Below are positions 53,686 to 62,727 of a DNA stretch of 64,000 nt, piece by piece. Under the pieces are notes generated by a model, which worked only from the letters and a program-made list of their open reading frames with translations, did not search any database and had not been told where the DNA came from. A program made the translations under genes and the position numbers. Source of the stretch: Parageobacillus thermantarcticus (GTDB taxonomy: Bacteria; Bacillota; Bacilli; Bacillales; Anoxybacillaceae); assembly GCF_900111865.1 (NCBI RefSeq), contig NZ_FOJS01000006.1, positions 1 to 64,000 on the forward strand. Reading direction: 5' to 3'. How positions within the stretch are numbered: the first letter of the stretch is position 1; every line of letters begins with the position of its first letter.

Positions 53686-55044
53686 ATGAAAGAAACGATG
53701 ACGCGAAGAGAAAAAATCATTCAGTTGCTCCATATTTTTCTGCCTGTATTTATTACTCAAGTCGGCCAATACGCAATGAACTTTGCCGATGTCACGATGT
53801 CAGGGCACGCCAGTTCGAGCGATTTAGCCGGAGTCGCCATTGGCTCGAACTTGTGGGTTCCCATTTTTACAGGAACGAGCGGCATTTTGCTCGCTCTCAC
53901 ACCGATTGTCGCGCAACACCTTGGCGCAAAACGATACGAGCAAATTTCCCATGCGGTCATCCAAGCGATATATTTAGCGATTGTCATCGCCCTAGTCATC
54001 ATCGCTAGCGGCGCCGCTGCCTTAAATCCGATTTTAAATCATATGAATTTAGAAGCAAAAGTGCAGCGCATCGCCCATGACTATTTAATTGCCCTTTCAT
54101 TCGGCATGATTCCGTTGTTTCTTTATTACGTACTGCGCTGTTTTATTGATGCGCTTGGGCAGACGAAAATCACGATGTTGATTACATTAACAGCGCTTCC
54201 TATTAACATTTTGTTTAACTACTTGCTCATTTATGGGAAATGGGGCTTTCCGAAACTCGGCGGCGTCGGGACTGGCTATGCAACGGCAATCACATATTGG
54301 TATTCCTGTTTTATCGCAATCATCATCGTCGTCCGCTTCCGGCGGTTTGCGCGCTTCAACCTATTTCAACGTTTTTACCGTCTTTCTTTCGCCGCATGGA
54401 AAGAACTATTAAAAATCGGGCTGCCGATCGGTTTTGCCGTTTTTTTTGAAACGAGCATTTTCGCCGCCGTCACATTGTTAATGAGCGAGTTTCATACGAC
54501 GACGATCGCCGCCCATCAAAGCGCGATGAATTTCGCTTCGTTTCTTTACATGATCCCATTGAGCATCTCGATGGCATTGACGATCGCCGTTGGTTTCGAA
54601 GTTGGGGCGAATCGTTACAAAGACGCGAAACAATACAGCTTTATCGGCATTGGAATGGCGGTGTCGATAGCGATTGTTACTTCGCTTTTGCTTTATTTTT
54701 TCCGCGGGGATATTGCCAAAATTTATACGGACGAACAAGATGTATTATCGTTGACGACGCAATTTTTGCTATATGCGATTTTCTTTCAGTTTTCCGACGC
54801 CGTAGCAGCCCCGATTCAAGGAGCGCTTAGAGGATATAAAGATGTCAATGCTACATTTTGGGCCGCTTTCGCTTCGTATTGGTGCATCGGTCTTCCATTC
54901 GGCTATATGCTTGCCAATCTCACTTCTTTCGGGGCGTTTGGATATTGGATCGGACTGATTGCAGGATTAGCTTCTGGAGCAATATTCCTCTTTTTCCGCC
55001 TTCTTTATATCCAGCGCCGCTACCGGCAAGTTTCTTCCCAATGA
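53686..55044 (+). CDS. MATE-family efflux transporter (NorM-like)
   Basis: A 452-residue protein with twelve helices. FLPVFITQVGQYAMNFADVT and SGHASSSDLAGVAIGSNLWV are the MATE N-terminal signature, and AAPIQGALRGYKDVN the repeat in the second half. The length equals B. subtilis YojI, a NorM-type Na+/H+ drug antiporter. GAGGCGG lies 5 bases before ATG. Monocistronic with a strong terminator. Confidence 0.88.
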   Translation: MKETMTRREKIIQLLHIFLPVFITQVGQYAMNFADVTMSGHASSSDLAGVAIGSNLWVPIFTGTSGILLALTPIVAQHLGAKRYEQISHAVIQAIYLAIVIALVIIASGAAALNPILNHMNLEAKVQRIAHDYLIALSFGMIPLFLYYVLRCFIDALGQTKITMLITLTALPINILFNYLLIYGKWGFPKLGGVGTGYATAITYWYSCFIAIIIVVRFRRFARFNLFQRFYRLSFAAWKELLKIGLPIGFAVFFETSIFAAVTLLMSEFHTTTIAAHQSAMNFASFLYMIPLSISMALTIAVGFEVGANRYKDAKQYSFIGIGMAVSIAIVTSLLLYFFRGDIAKIYTDEQDVLSLTTQFLLYAIFFQFSDAVAAPIQGALRGYKDVNATFWAAFASYWCIGLPFGYMLANLTSFGAFGYWIGLIAGLASGAIFLFFRLLYIQRRYRQVSSQ

Positions 55045-55123
55045 AAAAGACGGCACTCTTTGCCGTTTGCCTTCCATGGCATAGCGAAAGACGAATGCGG
55101 AAACGAACGAGGATTCATTTATA

Positions 55124-55157
55124 CGAAAAAAGAGGCTGTCTAAAGCCTCTTTTTCGT
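55124..55157. terminator. Terminator of the MATE gene
   Basis: AAAAAGAGGC and GCCTCTTTTT pair around TGTCTAAA, followed by CGTTTAA. Confidence 0.85.
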
Positions 55158-55428
55158 TTAATATACGATTTTCTCTTTTTCTAGTTCGCGTTTTCCAAAT
55201 TTTGTATACAATCTTGAGAAAGCGGATAAAATTAATTGAGATTAGTGCGCAAATTACAATTTTCAAACTCTCTATTTTCATCTTTTCGCTAAAATACTTC
55301 CATCATCGCGGCTGGACAATGCTCGAAAGCTAAATCATTAACGATGTTGGCAATGCGGAAAAACCTTTTCTCAAAACGAAAAAATGAGGAAGAAGCGACT
55401 GATTAGCTTCTTCCCGATTATTGGACCG
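55158..55428. other. Intergenic region downstream of MATE
   Basis: No gene with a ribosome site is visible. A minus-strand frame beginning MKIESLKIVICALISINFIR near 55281 has no Shine-Dalgarno and runs through the MATE terminator, so it is not called. Confidence 0.4.
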
Positions 55429-55581
55429 TTAGCACCATGTTGCCCCGACAATAATGAGCAAGATGAACAAGACGACGATAAGCACAAAACTACGGCCATA
55501 ACCGTGGCCACCCCAGCCGTAGCCATAACCGTATCCACCCCAACCGTAGCCGCCGCCCCAGCCATAGTAGCCATATGGCAT
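55429..55581 (-). CDS. YjcZ-family small spore protein, 50 aa
   Basis: ATG 55581 follows AAGGAGGTG by 8 bases. The first 30 residues are Gly/Tyr/Trp repeats ([20 protein letters not shown]), the last 20 a hydrophobic helix ([19 protein letters not shown]). This is the YjcZ/SscA architecture of Bacillaceae spore-assembly membrane miniproteins. It overlaps no other gene and forms a tandem with the next one. Confidence 0.78.
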   Translation of the reverse strand: MPYGYYGWGGGYGWGGYGYGYGWGGHGYGRSFVLIVVLFILLIIVGATWC

Positions 55582-55617
55582 TGTATGCTCACCTCCTTAC
55601 ATTAATTAATTAGGCGA

Positions 55618-55719
55618 TTAGTACCCCCAACCACCAATACATGCGCATCCAACAATAATCAACAAAATGAACAAAACGACGATTAGCGCAAATCCACCGC
55701 CGTAAGCTGCACCCACCAT
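55618..55719 (-). CDS. YjcZ/SscA-like small spore protein, 33 aa
   Basis: ATG 55719 follows AAGGAGGTG by 4 bases. The product [20 protein letters not shown] then IIVGCACIGGWGY has the [15 protein letters not shown] helix that defines YjcZ/SscA proteins (SscA in B. subtilis has 28 residues). It lies 36 bp upstream of the 50-aa homologue; the shared helix suggests duplication. Confidence 0.78.
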   Translation of the reverse strand: MVGAAYGGGFALIVVLFILLIIVGCACIGGWGY

Positions 55720-55892
55720 TGAGCACCTCCTTCATTTTTGTACTAGTAGACTATTCATTTCGGTTACAAATGGTTAGATATTTTCATAAAAATGGGTGTT
55801 CAGCGGATTGTTTCGACCTTGCCCGCTTCGACAAAAAGTGGTTGGCGAACCAACCATGACTAATTTATTAGTTCATCGCCGCGCTCGATATA

Positions 55893-55925
55893 AAAGAAAA
55901 ACGGACCGATGTTTCGATCCGTTTT
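55893..55925 (-). terminator. Terminator of rarD
   Basis: AAAACGGA and TCCGTTTT pair; on the minus strand TTTCTTTTA follows the stem directly behind the stop codon. Confidence 0.65.
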
Positions 55926-56861
55926 CTACATTCCAAATGAATTTCGTTTAACGATTTTATCGTGCCACCCTTGCATCCATTTTGTTTTGGAAAAAGAAAA
56001 AATGACAAGCGCCGCCCAAATGCAGCTAAACGCGTATACGTGCGCTTTCGTAAACGCTTCGTGAAACAAAAATATTCCAAATAATAATGTCAACGTCGGG
56101 GCGATATATTGGAGAAATCCGAGCATCGTAAGCGAAATCCGCTTCGCTCCTTTTGCGAAATATAAGAGTGGAACGGCAGTTGCCGGACCAGCGCCGATCA
56201 ATAATAACGCCTGCCAAACGGTGATCGTCGATAAAAGCGAAGCATGTTGGTGATATAAAACAAACAAATAGATGAAAGAAATCGGTGTGACAACCATTGT
56301 CTCCAACGTCAAGCCGATCGCGGAATCAACGCTTGCCAGTTTTTTCACTAGCCCGTAAACACCGAAGGAAAAGGCAAGCGATAGCGCAATCCACGGAAAT
56401 GCGCCATATTGGAATGCCATCATGCAAACTCCGATAGTAGCGAGAAGAAAGGAAATCCATTGCCATACATTGAGACGTTCCTTTAATACGACCATTCCTA
56501 ATACGACGCTCACTAGCGGATTAATATAATAACCTAAGCTCGTTTCGACGACATGGCCGTGGTTGACCGCCCATATGTATATAAACCAGTTCGCGCTGAT
56601 TAAAACCGCCGCTGCGCTTATTCCCCATGCCAACTTTGGCTGCTTGATCATCATCGATACGAGTTTTCGCCACGATGTGATCTGCCTTGTTACAACAAGC
56701 AGCGCGACCATAAAGAAAAACGACCATATGATCCGATGGGCTAAAATTTCCATGGCAGGTCGCGATTCTAGCATCTTCCAATAAAGCGGTAAAATCCCCC
56801 ACAGCAAATAAGAAAATGCCGTGTACAACATTCCGATTTTCTCTTCACTTATGCGATTCAC
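55926..56861 (-). CDS. rarD: RarD-type EamA transporter
   Basis: A 311-residue protein with ten helices. GMLYTAFSYLLWGILPLYWK, then EILAHRIIWSFFFM and NWFIYIWAVNHGHVVETSLG are signatures of the RarD protein. E. coli RarD is linked to chloramphenicol resistance; substrate unknown. GTG start with AGGGG 8 bases upstream. Monocistronic. Confidence 0.85.
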   Translation of the reverse strand: MNRISEEKIGMLYTAFSYLLWGILPLYWKMLESRPAMEILAHRIIWSFFFMVALLVVTRQITSWRKLVSMMIKQPKLAWGISAAAVLISANWFIYIWAVNHGHVVETSLGYYINPLVSVVLGMVVLKERLNVWQWISFLLATIGVCMMAFQYGAFPWIALSLAFSFGVYGLVKKLASVDSAIGLTLETMVVTPISFIYLFVLYHQHASLLSTITVWQALLLIGAGPATAVPLLYFAKGAKRISLTMLGFLQYIAPTLTLLFGIFLFHEAFTKAHVYAFSCIWAALVIFSFSKTKWMQGWHDKIVKRNSFGM

Positions 56862-56987
56862 TTCTCTATCCCCTTTTATACTTGATTACTTTTGTTTTAC
56901 TGAACCATTATAATCATTTTTCTGTTTTTTTCCAAGAAAAACGCCCGCTAGAGGCAAAATGCGATGGCGAAACGTTTTTTCACGACA

Positions 56988-57932
56988 TCATTTTTCCTTT
57001 GTATCCGTTTCTCCCCACCAACCTTTTTTCTTAAAATATAGCGCAACGGAAATACCGATTGTGGTCATTAACAAAAGGGCATAAACATAACCATATTTCC
57101 ATTTTAGCTCTGGCATTGCTTCAAAATTCATGCCATATACGCCGGCGATAAACGTCATCGGCATAAAAATCACGCTCACTAATGTCAATGTTTTCATGAT
57201 GACATTCATGTGATCGGATTTTAATGACAGCTGCAAATCAAAAATGCCAGACAACGTTTCTTTAAACGTGTCCAACGCAGCGGTAATGCGGGAAAAACGG
57301 CCAACGATATCTTGCATATAAGGATTTGTCTCCGCATGAATGTGAGGAAATTTTGTATGCTGAAGCATTTTCATCATTTCCTCTTGTGCTTCCGCAATCT
57401 GCCGAAGCTCATGAATCTGAATTTTCCAGCGATAAATGTTGCGGCCAATTTCATTGGCAAACGGCGTTTTAAACACTTGTTTTTCCAACGATTGAATGCG
57501 GTCGGCAATATCATCGATCACTTGTAAAAAACGAAGCGCCGATACATCTAAAAAATAATACAACACGTATCCAGGATGTGACGCATGTTCGCGATGATGA
57601 ACCAATTTTTCTTTTACTTGTTCAATCAATGGGTCATTTTCTTCTGCATAGCTAATCATATACTGCTCTGTAGCGATCATTCGTATTTTCGTTATCTGCA
57701 GCTGAGGGCGAACGATAAAAAGCGAAATAAATAAACATCGTTCATACTCATCGACCATTGGTATGTCCGTTCCGTATAACAACCGCTGCTTTGCTAACGG
57801 ATGAACGGAAATGGTCCGCAATAGCCGCTCCAAGTCTGTTTTGGAAGCTTTCGTAAAATGCAGCCAACACGCGTCTTTTCCAGCCGGTGCATAATCGTTA
57901 TCGATGTTAGCAATCACGTCATCATATCGCAT
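56988..57932 (-). CDS. corA: CorA-family divalent metal transporter
   Basis: A 314-residue protein with a long cytoplasmic helical N-domain and two C-terminal helices; the pore signature YGMNFEAMPELKWKYGY follows the first helix (SVIFMPMTFIAGV). CorA proteins form pentameric channels for Mg2+ and, in some Bacillus paralogues, Co2+/Ni2+ or export functions. AAAGGA lies 8 bases before ATG 57932; the GTG one codon upstream is an alternative. The MgtE-type motif is absent. Confidence 0.87.
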   Translation of the reverse strand: MRYDDVIANIDNDYAPAGKDACWLHFTKASKTDLERLLRTISVHPLAKQRLLYGTDIPMVDEYERCLFISLFIVRPQLQITKIRMIATEQYMISYAEENDPLIEQVKEKLVHHREHASHPGYVLYYFLDVSALRFLQVIDDIADRIQSLEKQVFKTPFANEIGRNIYRWKIQIHELRQIAEAQEEMMKMLQHTKFPHIHAETNPYMQDIVGRFSRITAALDTFKETLSGIFDLQLSLKSDHMNVIMKTLTLVSVIFMPMTFIAGVYGMNFEAMPELKWKYGYVYALLLMTTIGISVALYFKKKGWWGETDTKEK

Positions 57933-57995
57933 CACACATTTCCTTTCTTACGCAGTTATTTCATCACCATATATAGTGTTGGCGTTTTTCTCGCA

Positions 57996-58031
57996 AAAAA
58001 ACCTTAACCGCTTTTGGAAAGCGATTAAGGA
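57996..58031 (-). terminator. Terminator of the CDF gene
   Basis: CCTTAA-CGCTTT and AAAGCG-TTAAGG pair with one mismatch on the minus strand, followed by TTTTTTTGC. The last codons and the stop lie in the stem. Confidence 0.75.
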
Positions 58032-58903
58032 ATTTTTTCCGGCTCAATATGAACGTGCGTCGCTTCAATATTATGATGCTTTTTCATTAGGCGTTCCACT
58101 TCATCGGCAATTTCGTGGCTTTTGACAACCGTTAAATGCGGATCGACGTGTATCGTCACGTCAAGGACGACATAATTTCCTAACATTCTTGCTTTGATAT
58201 CGGCAACGTTTTTTACTCCATCAACAGTGGCGATTTCGTGTTTGTATGTCGTCAATACACGTTCGTCAAACCCATCGGTTAACGCATGGGTCGTTTCCAT
58301 AAATACTCCCCAAGCGGTTTTACAAATCATTCCACCAATCAGCACAGCGACAAGCGGATCAAGCCACAATAGATGCACTTGCGCTCCAGCAATCCCGACG
58401 ACCGTCCCGATGCTGACAAGGGCATCGGACAAATGGTCTTTTGCGGCTGCGGCAAGCGCTTGGCTATTCGTCCGCTTCGCTAACCGCTTATTAAAAGAAT
58501 ATACGGCTAACATGGCAAGAGCGGATGCGATAGCGACAAACGCGGCAAGCGGTTCAGGAGCGCTTTCGTTTTCGGGATGAAAAACGGAAGAAATTCCTTC
58601 AATGATCACATCGATGCCGATCGACATCATCATGAACGCCGCAACTAACGACGAAATATTTTCCGCCCGCGAATGACCATACGGATGATTATGGTCGCGC
58701 GGTTTTTTCGCAATTTTAATTCCGATTAGAATTGCAACAGAAGCAATAATATCGCTGAAATTATTCCATCCGTCCGCTTTGACGCCGTCAGAATGGGCAA
58801 TGGAGCCGACGGTCAGCTTGCTTATCGCTAATGCGATGTAGCTTGCGATACTGACCCAAGCCCCTAATTCTGCTTTCCATTTCTTTTCCACATACTTCAC
58901 CAA
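58025..58903 (-). CDS. Cation diffusion facilitator (MneP/MneS-like)
   Basis: About 292 residues with six helices and a C-terminal ferredoxin-like cytoplasmic domain. The metal site in helix 2 reads KADGWNNFSD and helix 5 AAAKDHLSDALVSIG; the His-rich loop DHNHPYGHSRAE follows helix 2. The NNxxD arrangement is like Mn/Fe exporters rather than Zn exporters (HDxxD). The start is uncertain: TTG 58903 with AAAGGA 10 bases upstream is used; the frame extends upstream to 58945. No Mn riboswitch was seen upstream. Confidence 0.83.
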   Translation of the reverse strand: MVKYVEKKWKAELGAWVSIASYIALAISKLTVGSIAHSDGVKADGWNNFSDIIASVAILIGIKIAKKPRDHNHPYGHSRAENISSLVAAFMMMSIGIDVIIEGISSVFHPENESAPEPLAAFVAIASALAMLAVYSFNKRLAKRTNSQALAAAAKDHLSDALVSIGTVVGIAGAQVHLLWLDPLVAVLIGGMICKTAWGVFMETTHALTDGFDERVLTTYKHEIATVDGVKNVADIKARMLGNYVVLDVTIHVDPHLTVVKSHEIADEVERLMKKHHNIEATHVHIEPEKIP

Positions 58904-59234
58904 CCTAGCATTGTCCTTTCTGCATTTATAAGTGTACCAATACAAAAACGTGTGAGTCTATAGCAACAAAATTGGCTTTTGGAAGGAGTATAGAATCGGG
59001 CAAATTTTTTCCTATTAAGGTAACTTTTTTGGATAAAACCAAACTTGCGTCAAGTTCAATCATATAAAAAATTAGGAATCGACAATACTCACTGAAGGTT
59101 TTCATGGCATCGTCGTCGCATTGGGCATAAATTCGGCTATCGTCTATTTTCCTGTTCAACATAGTCATTGATACAAACAGGGCTACTCTCTCTCACATAC
59201 ACTACCATGAGCAATGACAAAAGGAGGCGGACAA
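58904..59234. other. Intergenic region between divergent genes
   Basis: A minus-strand frame (58926-59168, begins MTMLNRKIDDSRIYAQ) spans most of it but has no ribosome site and overlaps the CDF leader. It may be a relic of a mobile element, but I cannot name it. No promoter is clear. Confidence 0.35.
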
Positions 59235-59483
59235 ATGTCACCGCATTGGTATCATGTTTGCTGCCGCTACCGCGGTAAAGTCGTACGTATCCATGATAAA
59301 TTTGGCAATGTTCATATCGGACGGATCATACGTGTCACGCCAACCCGCGTCTATATTGCGCCAGTCGGGGCGCGAAACCTTGGCGGGTTTGGCTACGCGT
59401 TTGTTGGCTGGGGATGGGGATACGGATATGGAATCGCGCTCGCCGCCATCGCCGCGATCGCGCTAATTGCTTTGTTTTGGTGA
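59235..59483 (+). CDS. Small protein with basic domain and glycine-aromatic tail, 82 aa
   Basis: AAAGGAGG lies 7 bases before ATG 59235. The first half looks like a small beta-barrel (RYRGKVVRIHDKFGNVHIGR, VTPTRVYIAPVGAR); the second half is GGFGYAFVGWGWGYGYGIAL leading into a hydrophobic helix (ALAAIAAIALIALFW). The Gly/Tyr/Trp stretch recalls YjcZ-type spore proteins, so a spore-coat or membrane role is possible. I recognise no family. Confidence 0.65.
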   Translation: MSPHWYHVCCRYRGKVVRIHDKFGNVHIGRIIRVTPTRVYIAPVGARNLGGFGYAFVGWGWGYGYGIALAAIAAIALIALFW

Positions 59484-59500
59484 AAATTTCCCCTACATGA

Positions 59501-59550
59501 TGCAAAAAGTGGCCCGCTAGCAACAGCGTAAGGCCACTTTTTGCATTTTT
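59501..59550 (+). terminator. Terminator of the 82-aa gene
   Basis: TGCAAAAAGTGGCC and GGCCACTTTTTGCA form a perfect 14-bp stem, followed by TTTTTC. Confidence 0.85.
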
Positions 59551-59877
59551 CTTTATCCTTTTGAAATATTTTCGTCCATCACCAAAAGATGGACCTATCA
59601 TTGACCGTTCCGATAAAAAGAAACTTCTTATTTTTCCAACAATTTGCCAATTTATTTTACTATTAACCATATCCATTTTGGATTTCATGGGACTAACCAA
59701 TATTTTATTTATCAATGGATTCATGATAGCTTTATTAGTCTGAATTGGCTAACCTCAAAACAGCTTCGGTCATTGCCTAGAATTTCCGAAATAGAAGTGG
59801 AAATGAGTCAAGAAACTACATAATTGGCTTACGTGATAATCAACGAATTGATTTCATTTTTGTTTTAGACAATAAAA
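59551..59877. other. Intergenic region
   Basis: A plus-strand frame of 60 codons from TTG 59561 (MKYFRPSPKDGPIIDRSDKK, then a hydrophobic stretch) lacks a ribosome site and looks like a fragment of a membrane protein. Nothing else is visible. Confidence 0.35.
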
Positions 59878-59921
59878 TACGCCTTCTTCCATGTTTTGCA
59901 ACATGAAAGAAGGCGTTTTTG
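59878..59921. terminator. Terminator of the carboxypeptidase gene
   Basis: ACGCCTTCTT-CATG and CATG-AAGAAGGCGT pair; on the minus strand ATTTTATTG follows and on the plus strand TTTTTGG. Confidence 0.75.
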
Positions 59922-59954
59922 GTCTTGATTATATCTCCTTTTCGTGGTTTCCCA

Positions 59955-60767
59955 TTACATCTTTTTCACAATGCGGAAATATTCCTCCAGCGTTATGTTT
60001 CTTTCGAACATTACTTTCGCCGCTTTTTTGCCGACATAGCGAAGATGCCACGGTTCATATTGGTATCCAGTGATCGCTTCTTTCCCTTTCGGATAGCGAA
60101 TAATAAACCCGTACTCATGAGCATGGAGGGCAACCCATTTTCCTTCTTTCGTTTCTCCAAAAGCGGTCGTCAATTGATATCCAACCGTCGGGCTTGTGAT
60201 ATCCATCGCCAATCCCGTTTGATGTTCGCTCTGCCCCGGCAGCGCGACCGCATGAATCGCCCTTTCCTTCCCTTTTTCTTTTACTTCTTCCGCAAATATC
60301 ATTTTTTGGCGCTCATAGGAACGATAGCCGGATACGGCGGCAAGCTGAATGCCGTCTTGACGCGCAGCAGCGAATAACGCTTCAAGCGCTTTTGCCGCTT
60401 CGGCGCGCATATACCGTTTATCCACGTTCGTTTCGGAAAACGAGAACGGAACGCGCGGAACCACTAAATCATCCGGCTTATACGTAGCTGGCAGCGATTG
60501 TTCTTTGTTCACAAGCGCCAATACATTGCTTGGATTCATAATGACTTTTATGCCATTTTGCACTTTGACAATATTCCAATATTCCGGTTCGAGCAATAGC
60601 TCCGGATCGGTAGCCGGTTTCCTCTGCTCATTTTTATCAGTTGCCGCATGCTCATCTATTTTATCTATTTTGTCCGCTGTTTTTTCACTCGAAAAATGGT
60701 TTAGTTGGCTGCATCCGCTAAATAAAAAAAGCGTTGCAACCGCCATCCATCGAAATAGCTGTTTCAT
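59955..60767 (-). CDS. yodJ: LD-/D-Ala-D-Ala carboxypeptidase lipoprotein (YodJ/VanY family)
   Basis: A 270-residue lipoprotein: signal peptide with lipobox FSGC (about 16-19), a polar linker rich in K/D/E, then the M15B peptidase domain. AVSGYRSYERQKMIF, GQSEHQTGLAMDI (SxHxxGxAxD) and YEPWHLRYVG provide the zinc ligands and catalytic residues. B. subtilis YodJ is also about 270 residues and sits next to deoD, as here. It trims peptidoglycan stem peptides. Start 60767 has AAGGTG 5 bases upstream. Confidence 0.88.
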   Translation of the reverse strand: MKQLFRWMAVATLFLFSGCSQLNHFSSEKTADKIDKIDEHAATDKNEQRKPATDPELLLEPEYWNIVKVQNGIKVIMNPSNVLALVNKEQSLPATYKPDDLVVPRVPFSFSETNVDKRYMRAEAAKALEALFAAARQDGIQLAAVSGYRSYERQKMIFAEEVKEKGKERAIHAVALPGQSEHQTGLAMDITSPTVGYQLTTAFGETKEGKWVALHAHEYGFIIRYPKGKEAITGYQYEPWHLRYVGKKAAKVMFERNITLEEYFRIVKKM

Positions 60768-60917
60768 CCTTTCACCTTTTCTACGTTTCTGCACGGCGAA
60801 AGCCGGTGCGTTCTTGGGTGCAAAAAAGTTTTCCCTTCCTGCGCGCAATGCGATTGCATCGCAGCACTCCTAGCACAAAAAGCAACGCGTTTTCATTCAT
60901 ATCGTTCCATTGCGCGA

Positions 60918-61625
60918 TTATTCTACGCGAATCGCCGTTTCTAGCGCCACTTCAATCATATCGTTAAACGTCGTCTGCCGTTCTTGTGCCGTTGTTTCTT
61001 CTCCTGTTAAAATATGGTCGCTTACTGTCAGCACCGAAAGCGCTTTTCGACCGAATTTTGCCGCCAGCGTATATAATGCCGCCGTTTCCATCTCAACGGC
61101 TAAAACGCCGTAGCGGGCCCACGTCTCCCAGTTCGGCTCATCATTATAAAACATATCAGCGGTAAAGACGCTGCCGACCTTTAGCTGAAGCCCTTTTTCG
61201 ACGCCGACTTCATAAGCGGTCCGCAACAAATCAAAATTTGCTGTCGGCGCATAATCCCGTCCGCGGAAAGTCAAACGGTTCATGTTCGAATCCGTGGATG
61301 CGCTCATCGCTAAAATAACGTCACGAACGTTTACATCTTTTTGAATCGCTCCGCACGTTCCAACGCGAATGAGTGTCTGTACATGATAGCTTTGGATTAA
61401 TTCATTGACATAAATCGAAATCGAAGGAACTCCCATTCCTGTCCCTTGCACGGAAATGCGGTGCCCTTTGTATGTACCAGTAAAACCAAGCATGCCGCGC
61501 ACGCGATTGTAGCATGTCGCTCCTTCTAAAAACGTTTCCGCGATATATTGAGCGCGGAGCGGATCGCCCGGCAACAAAATTTTCTCGGCAATTTCTTGTT
61601 GCTTCGCCTCGATATGGATGCTCAA
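60918..61625 (-). CDS. deoD: Purine nucleoside phosphorylase (DeoD type)
   Basis: A 235-residue hexameric [23 protein letters not shown] and [20 protein letters not shown] are typical, [20 protein letters not shown] binds phosphate, VEMETAAL the nucleoside, and [11 protein letters not shown] carries the catalytic Asp. It starts at TTG, 8 bases after AAGGAGG. It splits purine (deoxy)nucleosides in salvage. Its neighbours yodJ and yodL match B. subtilis. Confidence 0.93.
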   Translation of the reverse strand: MSIHIEAKQQEIAEKILLPGDPLRAQYIAETFLEGATCYNRVRGMLGFTGTYKGHRISVQGTGMGVPSISIYVNELIQSYHVQTLIRVGTCGAIQKDVNVRDVILAMSASTDSNMNRLTFRGRDYAPTANFDLLRTAYEVGVEKGLQLKVGSVFTADMFYNDEPNWETWARYGVLAVEMETAALYTLAAKFGRKALSVLTVSDHILTGEETTAQERQTTFNDMIEVALETAIRVE

Positions 61626-61704
61626 GCAATATACCTCCTTCGTTCGACAACAATTTCTTTGGCATTATGTTTGCCCTTTTTATCATATCACACATTCATT
61701 GGAA

Positions 61705-61812
61705 ATGGCAGTAAAAGATCAAGCACTATTCTCCGCCAATGAACTTCGCTCGTTGGAAAACAAAATTGCTTTTTATCAGCTTCTTGTTTACAATTTTCGG
61801 GACATCATCTAG
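61705..61812 (+). CDS. Possible 35-aa ORF
   Basis: The frame MAVKDQALFSANELRSLENK then IAFYQLLVYNFRDII has protein-like amphipathic character, but the ribosome site is weak (TTGGAA one base before ATG). It lies divergent from deoD. It may be a relic. The rest of 61626-61926 shows no gene. Confidence 0.3.
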   Translation: MAVKDQALFSANELRSLENKIAFYQLLVYNFRDII

Positions 61813-61926
61813 CAAAACGTTATGCGTAAACGATCATCGTTATGGGCATACTGAATAACAAGCTGGCGAAATCTTAGCAATTTCATGACACTCCTGTCGC
61901 AGCGTTTGAAAGGAGGGCGATCACTG

Positions 61927-62034
61927 ATGAAAAAGAAATTGGAACAAGCGGTGGAATACGCAAATAAAACCAATCCGTCATCCCGCTCCAATAACCAACC
62001 GTCCACTTCGAAAAAAGAAAAAACAAAATTTTAA
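61927..62034 (+). CDS. Small basic hydrophilic protein, 35 aa
   Basis: AAGGAGGGCG lies 8 bases before ATG. The product MKKKLEQAVEYANKTNPSSR then SNNQPSTSKKEKTKF is lysine-, serine- and asparagine-rich with no hydrophobic core, like small acid-soluble or disordered spore peptides, but no family is recognised. A terminator follows directly, so it is its own unit. Confidence 0.6.
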   Translation: MKKKLEQAVEYANKTNPSSRSNNQPSTSKKEKTKF

Positions 62035-62054
62035 GGGAGAAACTTTCTCCCTTT
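62033..62054 (+). terminator. Terminator of the 35-aa gene
   Basis: AAGGGAGAAA and TTTCTCCCTT pair with almost no loop; CCCGTTT follows. It also lies just past the convergent membrane gene. Confidence 0.65.
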
Positions 62055-62059
62055 CCCGT

Positions 62060-62461
62060 TTAAGACGTCTTGGAATGATAGTCATCGCGGCGGCGCGCCA
62101 AATACTTCTCATTAATATACAGCACCTTTTTATCTTTGCTTCGCGTATATTTTTTCTCCCGTTCCTTTCGTTTGCGAACAAGCCAATAACCGAGTATATA
62201 CATCGGAAGAACTAATTCTATCGCTCCCGCATAAACGTATAAAAACTGTTTCGTCCATTTTATTTTCGCCAGCTGTACATCGATATCACTGAACGTGTAA
62301 TAGGAAACCGCCACAATCAGCCCGGCGATGAGCACATTGACCACATGCAAAAAAGGTATGTCTTTCCAGCGAAAAAAGATTCGTTCTATCTGCTCTTTGA
62401 CAAATAGCAAAACAACGACGGATACGACGCTAAGCAACATCGAAACAATAAGCGCGGCCAT
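62060..62461 (-). CDS. Membrane protein of unknown function, 133 aa
   Basis: Three or four hydrophobic helices (about 2-22, 38-58, 70-95) and a highly basic tail (RKRKEREKKYTRSKDKK). GGGG lies 8 bases before ATG 62461. No family recognised; the basic tail suggests it faces the cytoplasm. It stands divergent from the 52-aa gene at 62569. Confidence 0.6.
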   Translation of the reverse strand: MAALIVSMLLSVVSVVVLLFVKEQIERIFFRWKDIPFLHVVNVLIAGLIVAVSYYTFSDIDVQLAKIKWTKQFLYVYAGAIELVLPMYILGYWLVRKRKEREKKYTRSKDKKVLYINEKYLARRRDDYHSKTS

Positions 62462-62568
62462 CACCGTTTCCCCTTCCCCTTTACATCCAACTACAAAAAT
62501 TTTCCGCCAATGAATCTGCCGAAACCGTACAAACTAACAATGACACAATAACAAAGGAGGAAGCTGTT

Positions 62569-62727
62569 ATGGGTAAAAAACACCGAAACCGCATTAACGG
62601 TCAAAAAAAGAATAACCATATTCCAAAAGAAGCGTTAATTGCTGAGGGTATCGCGCACGCGAAAGAATACTCCGCTGCGGGAGGACGAAAAAATGGGCCA
62701 GGCCACCACGACAACCCCAATTCATAA
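62569..62727 (+). CDS. Small basic protein, 52 aa, unknown
   Basis: AAAGGAGG lies 8 bases before ATG. MGKKHRNRINGQKKNNHIPK then EALIAEGIAHAKEYSAAGGR and a His/Pro/Asn end. It is soluble, basic at the N-terminus with one predicted helix. The composition fits a small spore or nucleic-acid-associated protein, but this is only an impression. Confidence 0.6.
   Translation: MGKKHRNRINGQKKNNHIPKEALIAEGIAHAKEYSAAGGRKNGPGHHDNPNS

Noticed and set aside
54967-55281. 104-codon minus-strand ORF overlapping the end of the MATE gene
   Set aside because: It crosses the MATE terminator and coding end and has no ribosome site.
58926-59168. Minus-strand ORF of 80 codons upstream of the CDF gene
   Set aside because: No Shine-Dalgarno and it overlaps the CDF leader; a mobile-element relic is possible but unsupported.
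58904-59213. Possible yybP-ykoY manganese riboswitch upstream of the CDF gene
   Set aside because: None of the conserved loop sequences of that riboswitch was found.
59561-59743. 60-codon plus-strand ORF with a hydrophobic middle
   Set aside because: TTG start without any ribosome site; looks like a fragment at best.
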